DNA of 64,000 nt. It comes from Bermanella sp047621325 (GTDB lineage Bacteria > Pseudomonadota > Gammaproteobacteria > Pseudomonadales > Oceanobacteraceae). Under the pieces are notes generated by a model. The model was given only the letters and a program-made list of their open reading frames with translations. It had not been told where the DNA came from and did no database searches. The stretch is from assembly GCA_047621325.1 (NCBI GenBank), contig JBLHLT010000010.1, positions 1-64,000 on the forward strand, read 5' to 3'. Made by a program: the position numbers and the translations under genes. Positions 7,824-16,556 of the stretch are shown here, piece by piece (position 1 is the first letter of the stretch; each line of letters opens with the position of its first letter).

Positions 7824-8465
7824 TTAGTTTAAGTCAGTAACTTGAAGAGAGGCCGTGGCTAAAAACGATTTAATGCTCATGCCGCTAGGGATGGTTAAAT
7901 GGCCATCAATCAGCAACGATGCAATGCCGTGTACCAGTGCCCACGCACCTTGTGCCCGTATTTTTTGAGTGTCTTTGTTTTCACATATTTGGGCAAAGGC
8001 ATTAACCAATACGCTGTAGGAGCGTTTGCTGGCGGTTTGTAATTCATCTGACATATGACCACTGGCGGTTACATCTTGTTGTGGGCCGGTTACTTGAGTT
8101 TGGCTTAGCATAAGCCGGTACAAAGGGGCGTTATCAATAGCAAATTCAATGTACTGAGTACCGTAATCTAAAATAAGCTGCGCCGCACTTTGATTGTGAT
8201 TAATGGCTTCTTGGCGTTTTGCCAATGTGTTAAAACCACTAGCAGCGATGGCTTGAAACAGCTCTGTTTTATTCTTGAAATGCGCATAGGGTGCCATATG
8301 ACTGACGCCCACTGTGCTGGCTAATGTGCGCAGCGACAACGCCTCGATGCCTTTTTCTTTTAATAGGGTGTTCGCCGCATGAATGAGTGCGACTTTTAAA
8401 TCCCCATGATGGTAATTACGACTAGACACGCTAACTATCACTGCAAAAAATAAGCGGTCAAACAT
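7824..8465 (-). CDS. TetR-family transcriptional regulator
   Basis: A protein of about 213 residues with an N-terminal TetR DNA-binding domain: RNYHHGDLKVALI starts helix 1, and the helix-turn-helix is LRTLASTVGVSHMAPYAHFKNKTELFQAI. The C-terminal ligand-binding half matches the TetR_C_33-like class loosely. The first ATG adds a hydrophobic leader (MFDRLFFAVIVSV) with no good ribosome site. A GTG two codons before SSRNYHHGD (about position 8426) is an equally plausible start. It faces the CrtI-like/FNR pair and is the likely regulator of the repeats at 4950-4989. Confidence 0.85.
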   Translation of the reverse strand: MFDRLFFAVIVSVSSRNYHHGDLKVALIHAANTLLKEKGIEALSLRTLASTVGVSHMAPYAHFKNKTELFQAIAASGFNTLAKRQEAINHNQSAAQLILDYGTQYIEFAIDNAPLYRLMLSQTQVTGPQQDVTASGHMSDELQTASKRSYSVLVNAFAQICENKDTQKIRAQGAWALVHGIASLLIDGHLTIPSGMSIKSFLATASLQVTDLN

Positions 8466-8642
8466 AGCAGGTTCATTACATTTTTCAATAATTGAATCGT
8501 GTATTGCATAAGCATTATCAAATTAAGAGCGGTTAAATAGCTGAATTTAAAGGTATTTAATAGTGTGCTGGGAATAATTGGCGGTTATAAGAGCCTGACC
8601 TATTCTTGATAGATGAGGAGACCCTTTCTATAGGAATGAAAG

Positions 8643-11318
8643 ATGCAAGAAGGAAGTTTAAGCCGATTATTGTCTGGGGACTATATGCCCCATGGCATGT
8701 GCTATGGGTGGGAGCCAAGCATTCTTTGGATATCAATTCTCTCGGATTTACTCATTGCGGCTTCTTATTTCTCGATTCCCTTCGCGATATTATGGTTCAT
8801 TAGAAAAAAAGATATTCGTTCTTACCGTTCTATTTATGTGTTGTTTGCCTTATTTATTTTCTTATGTGGGCTAAGCCATTTGTTTGGCATAGTGACAATA
8901 TTTAAAGGTTTATATGGCTACCAAGCCCTAATTAAACTGGCCACTGCCGTGGTGTCTTTTATTACAGCGGTTGTAATCTTTAACAAGCTGCCCTTAGCGC
9001 TAACCATTCCAACCTCCGCTGAGCTTGATGATGCCCATAAACTGGCAGATGAACTGCGTTTTTTTCAAAGTCTCAGTGAGTTTTCACCGATTGGCTTAAT
9101 GCTGGTTGATCAGCATTTTAATATACGATTGGTTAATGAAAAACTGTGCAAATTATTTGAATATCAAGAATCGGAGTTAATTTCACAACCCGTTAATATT
9201 CTATTGGAAGAAAGTATCAGAGATATACATGTCAACTTTATGCATGGCTATCTTAATGATCCAACCGATCGTTACCGTATGAATATGGGGCGGTTAGTGC
9301 AAGGAGTGACCCGCAGTGGAAAGAAAATACCATTAGAAATTAATTTATCGACTCGAAAATTTCTAGGTGAAGTGCATATCTATGTATCAATAGAAGATGT
9401 TACCGATAAACATCAAACCCATGAGCAGTTACATAAAACTCTAGCACGATTAGAGCGTATAACCGATGCAACAGAGGATGGGCTATGGGAGTGGAATATA
9501 GTTAAAAATGAGGTGTGGCAGTCGCGCCAGCATTTACGAAAAATTGGTCAGTCAGAAGATGCGACACCTAGCTTTTTGCTATGGGAGCAGCACATACACC
9601 CAGACTACAGAGAGAGTACTGTTGCCAAAATTTGGGACTTTATTGAAAATAAAAAAAGCAATTTATTTCTTGAATATTTAGGAATGAGCGAGGCCGGTGA
9701 ATACGAATGGTTTAGGAGTCGTGGCAAGATAACCTATTCACAGAAGGGGCAGCCGTTATTAATGGCGGGTTCATTAATGAATATTCAAAGTCTAAAAAGG
9801 AATGAAATTGAACTTGTCAATAAAACGAAATATTTAGAAAAAGTACTCAATCGTTCAATAAATGGTTTATATATTTATGATTTTGAATCTCAGCTTAATA
9901 CCTATATTAACGAGGAATACAGCCATATTACAGGATATTCATTAGAGGATTTAAAGCTAATTGAAAGCAATAAACAATTCATTGATTTATTTCATCCCGA
10001 TGAACAAGAGATGATGTTGAATCATATGTCTACTGTTAAGTCCTCGAAAGATGGTGAAATATTTCAATTGCAGTATCGCTTTAAACATAAAGATGGCCAC
10101 TGGGTGTGGTGCTTGTCCCATGATTCGGTTTTCTCAATGAATCAAGACGGCGAAGCAAAAGAAATGTTAGGTACATTCATTGATATCAGTGCCATAAAGG
10201 AATCTGAGATTTTACATAATAAATTGTCTAAAGACTTTAAAAATACATTTGAATTGGCGGCAGTGGGGGTTTCACACGTATCGTTAGTCGGCAATTTGTT
10301 AAAGGTTAATAAAAAGGTATGTGAATTTTTGGGGTATTCGGAAGAAGAGCTATTAAACTGCAATTTTCAATCAATTACCTACTGTAAAGACTTAGATATA
10401 GACCTTGAAAATGTCGCTCGATTATTGAGTGGAGTTGATGATTATTACGCAATAGAAAAGCGCTACATACATAAAAATGGAGAAATTATATGGTCAATGT
10501 TAACAGTATCACTTGTTAGAAATGAACAGGGTGAACCAGATTATTTTATAGCGGTTATCGAAGATATAAAAAATCGTAAATCAATTGAAAAAGAGCGTGA
10601 AAAACTAAACCAAGAGTTAAAGCGGTCTAATGATAAATTATCTCGCTTTGCCTATTCGGCATCACATGATATGCAAGAACCCTTGCGAAAAATTACAACG
10701 TTTAGTACCAGTTTATTGGGTCGTTTAGATAATGAAAGCCTTGATGATAACTCGAGGTTTGAACTAAAACGTATTAGCAACTCTGCCATTAGAATGAAAA
10801 ACATGATTCAAAGGCTACTTGAGCTGTCACGCGCGTCACAGACTGAATTACACTCTAGTATGGTGGACTTACAGAGTTTAGTAGATGAAGTTGAAGACCA
10901 ATTGGCGGTTATATTGGCAGAAAGCCATACCAAAATTTTAGTGCCTGTGTCGGGTGAAATCTACGGCGATCGTACTGTTTTGGGTGTGGTCTTTCAGAAC
11001 TTAATTAAGAATGCCATTAAATATCGTAGTCCGGATCGAGATCCCATTATAGAGGTACTTTATAAAGAGAAATATGATTGCAGTGTAATTATCATTAAAG
11101 ACAATGGAGCAGGTTTTGATAGTCGCTATAAAGCTGATATTTTTGAACCCTTTAAACGCCTTGTTTCCCAGAAAGAGGTTGATGGGTCAGGTATGGGTTT
11201 ATCAATATGCAAGCAACTTGTCTCATTGCATGGTGGTGATATGCAAGCGGATGGTGAAGTTGGTGTTGGCGCCATATTCACAATTAACCTGCCATTAAAA
11301 AAGGATCGTTATGAATAA
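8643..11318 (+). CDS. Ethylene-receptor-like sensor histidine kinase with four PAS domains
   Basis: An 891-residue membrane histidine kinase. Residues about 27-120 form three transmembrane helices that align with the ethylene-binding domain of plant ETR1. D35, Y42, I45, P46, I72, C75 and H79 correspond one for one to ETR1 D25, Y32, I35, P36, I62, C65 and H69, a constant offset of 10. C75 and H79 would be the copper ligands. Four PAS domains follow (about 136-255, 270-385, 395-525, 532-650), then HisKA with H675 in SHDMQEP and a HATPase domain (about 775-888) with DNGAGF and GSGMGLSI. There is no receiver of its own. The next gene overlaps by 8 bases and is a receiver. Ethylene or another small ligand is inference; the domain match is seen in the sequence. 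Confidence 0.9.
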   Translation: MQEGSLSRLLSGDYMPHGMCYGWEPSILWISILSDLLIAASYFSIPFAILWFIRKKDIRSYRSIYVLFALFIFLCGLSHLFGIVTIFKGLYGYQALIKLATAVVSFITAVVIFNKLPLALTIPTSAELDDAHKLADELRFFQSLSEFSPIGLMLVDQHFNIRLVNEKLCKLFEYQESELISQPVNILLEESIRDIHVNFMHGYLNDPTDRYRMNMGRLVQGVTRSGKKIPLEINLSTRKFLGEVHIYVSIEDVTDKHQTHEQLHKTLARLERITDATEDGLWEWNIVKNEVWQSRQHLRKIGQSEDATPSFLLWEQHIHPDYRESTVAKIWDFIENKKSNLFLEYLGMSEAGEYEWFRSRGKITYSQKGQPLLMAGSLMNIQSLKRNEIELVNKTKYLEKVLNRSINGLYIYDFESQLNTYINEEYSHITGYSLEDLKLIESNKQFIDLFHPDEQEMMLNHMSTVKSSKDGEIFQLQYRFKHKDGHWVWCLSHDSVFSMNQDGEAKEMLGTFIDISAIKESEILHNKLSKDFKNTFELAAVGVSHVSLVGNLLKVNKKVCEFLGYSEEELLNCNFQSITYCKDLDIDLENVARLLSGVDDYYAIEKRYIHKNGEIIWSMLTVSLVRNEQGEPDYFIAVIEDIKNRKSIEKEREKLNQELKRSNDKLSRFAYSASHDMQEPLRKITTFSTSLLGRLDNESLDDNSRFELKRISNSAIRMKNMIQRLLELSRASQTELHSSMVDLQSLVDEVEDQLAVILAESHTKILVPVSGEIYGDRTVLGVVFQNLIKNAIKYRSPDRDPIIEVLYKEKYDCSVIIIKDNGAGFDSRYKADIFEPFKRLVSQKEVDGSGMGLSICKQLVSLHGGDMQADGEVGVGAIFTINLPLKKDRYE

Positions 11319-11742
11319 AAAAATATTGATGATAGATGATGATTCAGATGATCAATATTTATATAGCGGTTTATTTACGAGTCTCGATAGTGAGTTGAGG
11401 GTCGAATGCCGTGATAGTGCTGAGTCATTTTTCAAGGAATATTCTGATTCTCATCAGACAGTTGCATTTATACCTGATTTAATATTATTAGACTTGAATT
11501 TACCTAAATACAAAGGTTCAGAAATATTTTTATTTATTAAGAAAAATAAATGGCTTAAGGCGACCCCAGTTTTGGTACTGACGACGTCCTCATCGCCTTT
11601 AGATATACAAGATTGTAGGGTGTTAGGGGTGAACGCCTATTTTATTAAGCCAATGAATTTTAACGAGAGTAAGAAATTAGTCGAAACTATTCACCACTAC
11701 TGGTTTGACTATAATGCATTAATTAGCCATCAAGGAGAATAA
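11311..11742 (+). CDS. Stand-alone response regulator (Rcp1-like)
   Basis: A 143-residue single receiver domain of the type paired with phytochrome-like and PAS kinases. The acidic pocket MIDDDSDD is at the N-terminus, the phosphoacceptor is D61 in LLDLNLPKYKG, the switch Thr/Ser lies in LVLTTSS, and K113 lies in YFIKPMNF. There is no output domain, so it acts by protein contact or as a phosphate relay. The ATG lies inside the end of the kinase gene (8-base overlap), so the two are co-translated and the kinase is its evident phosphodonor. Confidence 0.93.
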   Translation: MNKKILMIDDDSDDQYLYSGLFTSLDSELRVECRDSAESFFKEYSDSHQTVAFIPDLILLDLNLPKYKGSEIFLFIKKNKWLKATPVLVLTTSSSPLDIQDCRVLGVNAYFIKPMNFNESKKLVETIHHYWFDYNALISHQGE

Positions 11743-11747
11743 CGGGT

Positions 11748-12668
11748 ATGGCACTGAGATACGTTAATATATTGCTGGTCGAAGATGATGAGGATGATGT
11801 TTATATCGCTAAAAAGATAATGAATAATGACCCATATTGTCACTATCATTTAACACATTTTACGACTTTCAAGGACTTGATTGGAACTGAGCATAAAGAT
11901 TTTGATGTGATTTTGTTGGATCTTGGCTTGCCGGATTCATCGGGTTTGAGCTCTGTTGTCGAGGCTGTGAATCACTTTAGGGATATTCCTGTAATTGTAC
12001 TGACAGGTCTTAAAAGTGAAGAGGTAGGCGAAGAAGCCATTCAACTTGGAGCCGAGGACTACATTCCTAAAGATGAATTGAATGTGACAATGTTGTCGCG
12101 TTCTGTGCGCTTTTCGATAGAGCGGCACAGTATGATGAAAAAATTACGAAATATGGCTCATGTTGATGCGTTAACGCTGTTATCGAATCGGGCTGACTTT
12201 GACGAACGACTTACCGCATTATTGGATTTTGCAAAGCGCCATGACACACAACTAGGCTTGATCATGATTGATTTAGATGGTTTTAAGCAAATAAACGATA
12301 CGCTTGGGCACAGTGCTGGCGATCAATTATTGATTCAATTCTCGTCGCGTATTAAGAGCCAAATACGAAAAACAGATGTGGCTGCTCGTGTTGGGGGGGA
12401 TGAGTTTACACTGATTTTACATCCCGTTGATTCGATTGAAGTATGTGAAAAGTTTGCCCGTATTAAATTGGGTCACATTAATCAGCCTTTTTTAATTTAC
12501 GTAGATGGTAAAGTAAAAGAGGTAAAAGTAGGCATGAGCATGGGGATTGCGCTTTACCCCCAACATGGCACGAGTGCAGTTGAGCTTCGAGCAAATGCAG
12601 ATAAAGCTATGTATGAGGTGAAAAAACACGGTAAAAATAATTTTTTAGTTTTTCATGACGGACTTTAG
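11748..12668 (+). CDS. Response regulator with GGDEF diguanylate cyclase output
   Basis: A 306-residue protein with an N-terminal receiver (acid pocket VEDDEDD, phosphoacceptor D58 in LLDLGLPDSSG, lysine in YIPKDEL) and a C-terminal GGDEF domain from about residue 140. The catalytic motif GGDEF is intact at 216-220. An RxxD inhibitory site (R207-x-x-D210) sits five residues before it, so product feedback by c-di-GMP is expected. It follows the single receiver after 5 bases behind an AAGGAG ribosome site. This makes c-di-GMP synthesis the visible output of the kinase operon. Confidence 0.94.
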   Translation: MALRYVNILLVEDDEDDVYIAKKIMNNDPYCHYHLTHFTTFKDLIGTEHKDFDVILLDLGLPDSSGLSSVVEAVNHFRDIPVIVLTGLKSEEVGEEAIQLGAEDYIPKDELNVTMLSRSVRFSIERHSMMKKLRNMAHVDALTLLSNRADFDERLTALLDFAKRHDTQLGLIMIDLDGFKQINDTLGHSAGDQLLIQFSSRIKSQIRKTDVAARVGGDEFTLILHPVDSIEVCEKFARIKLGHINQPFLIYVDGKVKEVKVGMSMGIALYPQHGTSAVELRANADKAMYEVKKHGKNNFLVFHDGL

Positions 12669-12696
12669 GCTAAGCACACGTGGCTATGTGCTTAGC
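12669..12696. terminator. Hairpin between converging genes
   Basis: GCTAAGCACA pairs perfectly with TGTGCTTAGC around an 8-base loop. A strong T-run is lacking, so terminator strength is uncertain. It starts at the GGDEF gene stop codon. Confidence 0.55.
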
Positions 12697-12723
12697 GCTA
12701 TATCACTATTAAGCGGGAGTGAC

Positions 12724-13293
12724 TTATCGCTTGTTGGCGGTTGAGCCTCGGGAATCTAAGCGCGCCATAATAGCCGCCATTTCGTCAGCCTGCTCCATAA
12801 TCAGTTTGCTTTTGGTTGATTCACGCATGGCTTTTTCTTCAGCCAATTTTTCTTTGATCAATTTTTCTTTCTTTGCATTCCCGGTACGCCCAGTCGCCAG
12901 CTTGGCAGGAGTAGCCGCTTTCTTAACGGTGCTGGTTGAGGTTGTGCCCAGTGTTTTACGTTTTACAGTATTACTGATGCTGGATTTGAGCGGTGCGCTC
13001 TTGGCAATACTGGTCTTGCCTAGGCTGGTTTTAACCCCAATAAGGCTCTTGCCGTTGTTGCTTTCCATTGCGTCATCAAAAATATCTTTCAACTCTTCAC
13101 GATCATAGGCGAGTGCATAGTCCTCGACGGTAAAGTTTTGTACACCAAAATCTCTAAGATCTTTATAGATTTTTTCTTTTACGCCTAGGGCCATAGCCTC
13201 TTGGAACTGCATAAAGCGCTCATCGCTGCTGTCTTTGCAGGTGCCAACCCAGACGTCGCCGGTGATGTTATTGGTTAGGGTGTATACAAGCAT
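12724..13293 (-). CDS. Protein with a degenerate GIY-YIG-like domain and basic tail
   Basis: A protein of 189 residues. The first 60 residues have the pattern of a GIY-YIG nuclease: LVYTLTNNITGDVWVGT, then a charged helix and a short DLRDFGVQNFTVEDYA segment. The signature Tyr pair is changed (LVY and VWVG), so nuclease activity is doubtful. The C-terminal half is low-complexity, rich in Lys, Ala, Ser and Thr (TVKKAATPAKLATG), then charged and helical, and may bind nucleic acid. The ATG at 13293 was chosen because AGAGGT lies 5 bases before it. An upstream in-frame ATG at 13320 lacks a ribosome site. Function unknown. Confidence 0.7.
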   Translation of the reverse strand: MLVYTLTNNITGDVWVGTCKDSSDERFMQFQEAMALGVKEKIYKDLRDFGVQNFTVEDYALAYDREELKDIFDDAMESNNGKSLIGVKTSLGKTSIAKSAPLKSSISNTVKRKTLGTTSTSTVKKAATPAKLATGRTGNAKKEKLIKEKLAEEKAMRESTKSKLIMEQADEMAAIMARLDSRGSTANKR

Positions 13294-13592
13294 GCTTACC
13301 TCTGTACAACAATTTGGCAAAAGATGAATAGGGAGAAATTACCAAAGGTCGCGCATTGTAATGATGAATATATAAATGTGTAGGCTTGATTTTTAGTTTT
13401 TTTCTGCATTGCCATAATTGTTAAAAATTGCTGTTTTTTCAGTGGCTTATCTCGTTTTGTCAAGCGCGAGAGTGTAACCAAATGATAAAAAATCAGTTGC
13501 CAAGTAGGGTGAAAAAATGTTTTAGCGTGCGGATGATCTATGCCATATCTAGGCTACAGTTAAAGTAGGATTGCCAAATAGATGGATTCATA

Positions 13593-16556
13593 TTGATTCT
13601 TAAATCAAAAATTGGGCCTTTTTTCGGATCACTGGCTTTTAGAGTACCCCTTTTGTTTATCATTATGCTGTTAATGATGATTGGTGCCTTCCTGTGGGTT
13701 ATGGAAACGGAAGGGCGTGAAGCGCTTGAGAAAACCGAGCGCCAGTATATTCGCCAAACCGGTGAGGCCACGGTTGCCCTGATCACTGAGTATATGAATA
13801 AATCCGCTTCGTTGGCATTGGCTATGGCCAATACAGCCGAGAGCCTGCCTTTAGACAAAAAAACGTTTCAGCAAGTCTTTAAGCATGCTTTAGGCGAAAG
13901 CAGTATCAAAGAATTTGTCGCTGGCGGCGGGGTTTGGCCAGAACCGTTTGCGTTTAACAAAGACAAGCAGCGCCATAGTTTTTTTTGGGGGCGTACATCA
14001 AGCGGTAAATTAGCGCAATTTCAGGATTATAACGAGCCCAAAGGCATGGGCTACCACAACGAAGAGTGGTATGTCCCAGCACGTTATCTTGATAAGGGAA
14101 AAGTATACTGGTCACGCTCATATGTTGACCCATACACGTTAGAGCCCATGATGACCGCAACTGCGCCTGTATATCGCCAAGGTGTGTTTTTTGGCGTCAC
14201 TACAGTGGATATTCAGCTGTCTGCGTTTAAAGCGCTGCTGGCTCAACAGGCAAAGCGATTCAACGGTTATGCCTATGTATTAGATCGCAGCGGAACGTTT
14301 TTATCTTTCCCAGACGAAAAAATCGGTAAGCGCTATGAGCTGACGAATAATCAAGAGAAAAAACTGCAATACACCACTATTAAGATCGCGGCTGAAACCA
14401 CACCTGATTTACCGGATGTTCATGATGTACTTGACGCAATGGAAAGTATGTCGCGCTCCAATCGATCATTAACTACCCAAGCCGAGCGGTTAGCAGAAAG
14501 TAGCTATCAAATTAGCCTTGATGAGAGCTTTCGTATTGCGAGCATTATGGCGGACCCCCTTGCTAAAAAAACCATAGGCAATACGTTTATTAAGCAAATT
14601 GATTTATTAAACGATCCTATTTTAAAAGAAGCCGTTACGATTCAAATTTTTCATATTCCAGATAGCTATGGGAAATTAGTGTTAGTGGCGCCTCGCCGTG
14701 TATTGAGTGAAATTACCGAAAACATTATACAGAGTGTGTTATGGAAGTTTACATGGGCCATTTTGGCAAGCCTAGTATTGGGCTTGGTGTACTTAGAATG
14801 GATGCTTATTTCGCCACTGCGCAGTATGCGTGATCAAGTGATGAATTTTGATCACTCTCATGCCATTACTGGCATAGAGGTTGGGGAGTTAGCTGATTTA
14901 GCTAATCAATTTAATCAGCGTAATCAGCAATTGCTCGACTTAAATGAATCGCTGGCAGACTCTTTTAAAGATGCGCAACAAGCGACCAAAACCAAAAGTC
15001 AGTTTTTGGCTAATATGAGTCATGAAATTCGCACGCCCATGAATGGCATTCTGGGCATGTTAGATATTGTATTGCGGACCGAGTTAGCTGAAAAACAGCG
15101 ACATTTTATTCAAATAGCGAAATCCAGTGCCGATAATTTGTTGGTATTAATAAATGATATTTTAGACTTCTCGAAAATTGAAGCGGGCAAGTTGGATATT
15201 CAATATATTGATTTTAATATTCGCACTTTGCTTTCTGAGATTATATCTACTTTACGTCATTCCAATACTGAAAATAATGTTGAGATCATTCTGGATATTA
15301 ATAATTTAGAAAAAAATTGGGTAAAAGGTGACCCTGCGCGTATTCGCCAAATATTCACTAACTTAATTGCAAATGCATTAAAGTTCACTGAAGAAGGCGA
15401 AGTGGTTATTAAGGTTGGTTTGAAGGAGGTCCCCAATACGGGATTAATTTTATACAGCTCCATTATTGATACTGGCATAGGCATTGATAGTGTTCACTTG
15501 GATACATTATTTGAATCTTTTTCTCAAGTCGATGTGTCTGATACTCGCCAATATGGCGGCACCGGTTTAGGTTTGGCGATTTGTAAACAGTTATGTGAAT
15601 TAATGAGCGGCTCTATTAGTGTGACCAGTGAAACTGGCAAGGGCAGTCACTTTGAATTTTCAGTGGTGTTGGAAAAAAGTGAATTTGATCATAAAACAAA
15701 AGTGAAACTAGACTTGGCCGATTACAATGTTCTCATTGTTGATGATAACGAAAGTAACCGATTGGTACTGGATGAGTTATTAAAAATCTGGGGGATTAAT
15801 GTAACGCAATGCAGCAGTGCACATGAGGCCCTTGACGCGCTGGCGGCGCATCGTGATTTTTTTGATGCGGCTATTTTAGATATGCAAATGCCCAAAATGG
15901 ATGGCGCGGAGCTAGGGATGAAAATACGCTCGCAAAGTCAATACGACAATATGCCGCTGATCATGATGAGTTCAACAGGTGAAGTTGAAGAGGCCGCGAA
16001 ATTTGCAGCAATGGGATTTGCATCGTATTTAATCAAGCCCGTTATGCCGGATGATATACATGATGCGCTGGTTATATGTATTGATAATGGTGAATGTTTT
16101 CATCAATCAAAACCGCTTTTAACGTTACAGCATATACAAACCTTACGAGCAGATGATGAAAACGAAGACACCTATATTGAGCAATCCAAAGGGCATATTT
16201 TGCTGGTAGAGGATAATGAAATTAACCAAGAAGTCGCGTTAACGTTATTGGATGAACTAGGGCTAACAATCAAGGTAGCGTCAAACGGTAAAGAAGCACT
16301 GGAAATGCTTGAAAGCACTGAAAATGTGTACGATGTTGTATTAATGGATTGTCAAATGCCGGTTATGGACGGGTACGAAGCGACCATTGCAATTAGAAAA
16401 ATTGAGCGTTATAAATACTTACCCATCATTGCTATGACGGCTAACGCCATGACAGGAGATAAAGAAAAATGCATTGATTGCGGCATGAATGACTACATGT
16501 CAAAACCGATTGATTTAAAAGTTGTTAAGAAAAAAATGAAGCAATGGTTAAGTTAA
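13593..16556 (+). CDS. Hybrid sensor histidine kinase with Cache domain and two receivers
   Basis: A 987-residue membrane kinase. The first transmembrane helix is about 17-38, a periplasmic Cache-type sensor spans about 40-380 (VWPEPFAF, NEEWYVPAR and WSRSYVDPYT are typical dCache residues), and the second helix is about 381-403. HisKA with H477 in SHEIRTPMNG and a HATPase domain with GTGLGLAI follow, then receiver 1 (D763) and receiver 2 (D919 in MDCQMPVMDGYE). No HPt domain is fused, so a separate HPt protein is needed; one with HPt plus HD-GYP lies at 44870-45976. The start is TTG at 13593, the best in-frame choice before the first helix. A lipoprotein gene overlaps its end. Confidence 0.9.
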   Translation: MILKSKIGPFFGSLAFRVPLLFIIMLLMMIGAFLWVMETEGREALEKTERQYIRQTGEATVALITEYMNKSASLALAMANTAESLPLDKKTFQQVFKHALGESSIKEFVAGGGVWPEPFAFNKDKQRHSFFWGRTSSGKLAQFQDYNEPKGMGYHNEEWYVPARYLDKGKVYWSRSYVDPYTLEPMMTATAPVYRQGVFFGVTTVDIQLSAFKALLAQQAKRFNGYAYVLDRSGTFLSFPDEKIGKRYELTNNQEKKLQYTTIKIAAETTPDLPDVHDVLDAMESMSRSNRSLTTQAERLAESSYQISLDESFRIASIMADPLAKKTIGNTFIKQIDLLNDPILKEAVTIQIFHIPDSYGKLVLVAPRRVLSEITENIIQSVLWKFTWAILASLVLGLVYLEWMLISPLRSMRDQVMNFDHSHAITGIEVGELADLANQFNQRNQQLLDLNESLADSFKDAQQATKTKSQFLANMSHEIRTPMNGILGMLDIVLRTELAEKQRHFIQIAKSSADNLLVLINDILDFSKIEAGKLDIQYIDFNIRTLLSEIISTLRHSNTENNVEIILDINNLEKNWVKGDPARIRQIFTNLIANALKFTEEGEVVIKVGLKEVPNTGLILYSSIIDTGIGIDSVHLDTLFESFSQVDVSDTRQYGGTGLGLAICKQLCELMSGSISVTSETGKGSHFEFSVVLEKSEFDHKTKVKLDLADYNVLIVDDNESNRLVLDELLKIWGINVTQCSSAHEALDALAAHRDFFDAAILDMQMPKMDGAELGMKIRSQSQYDNMPLIMMSSTGEVEEAAKFAAMGFASYLIKPVMPDDIHDALVICIDNGECFHQSKPLLTLQHIQTLRADDENEDTYIEQSKGHILLVEDNEINQEVALTLLDELGLTIKVASNGKEALEMLESTENVYDVVLMDCQMPVMDGYEATIAIRKIERYKYLPIIAMTANAMTGDKEKCIDCGMNDYMSKPIDLKVVKKKMKQWLS

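Noticed and set aside
12719..13108. 129-codon plus-strand frame opposite the GIY-YIG-like gene
   Set aside because: It arises from the low-complexity Lys/Ala codons on the other strand; the minus-strand frame has a ribosome site and a recognisable N-terminal domain.
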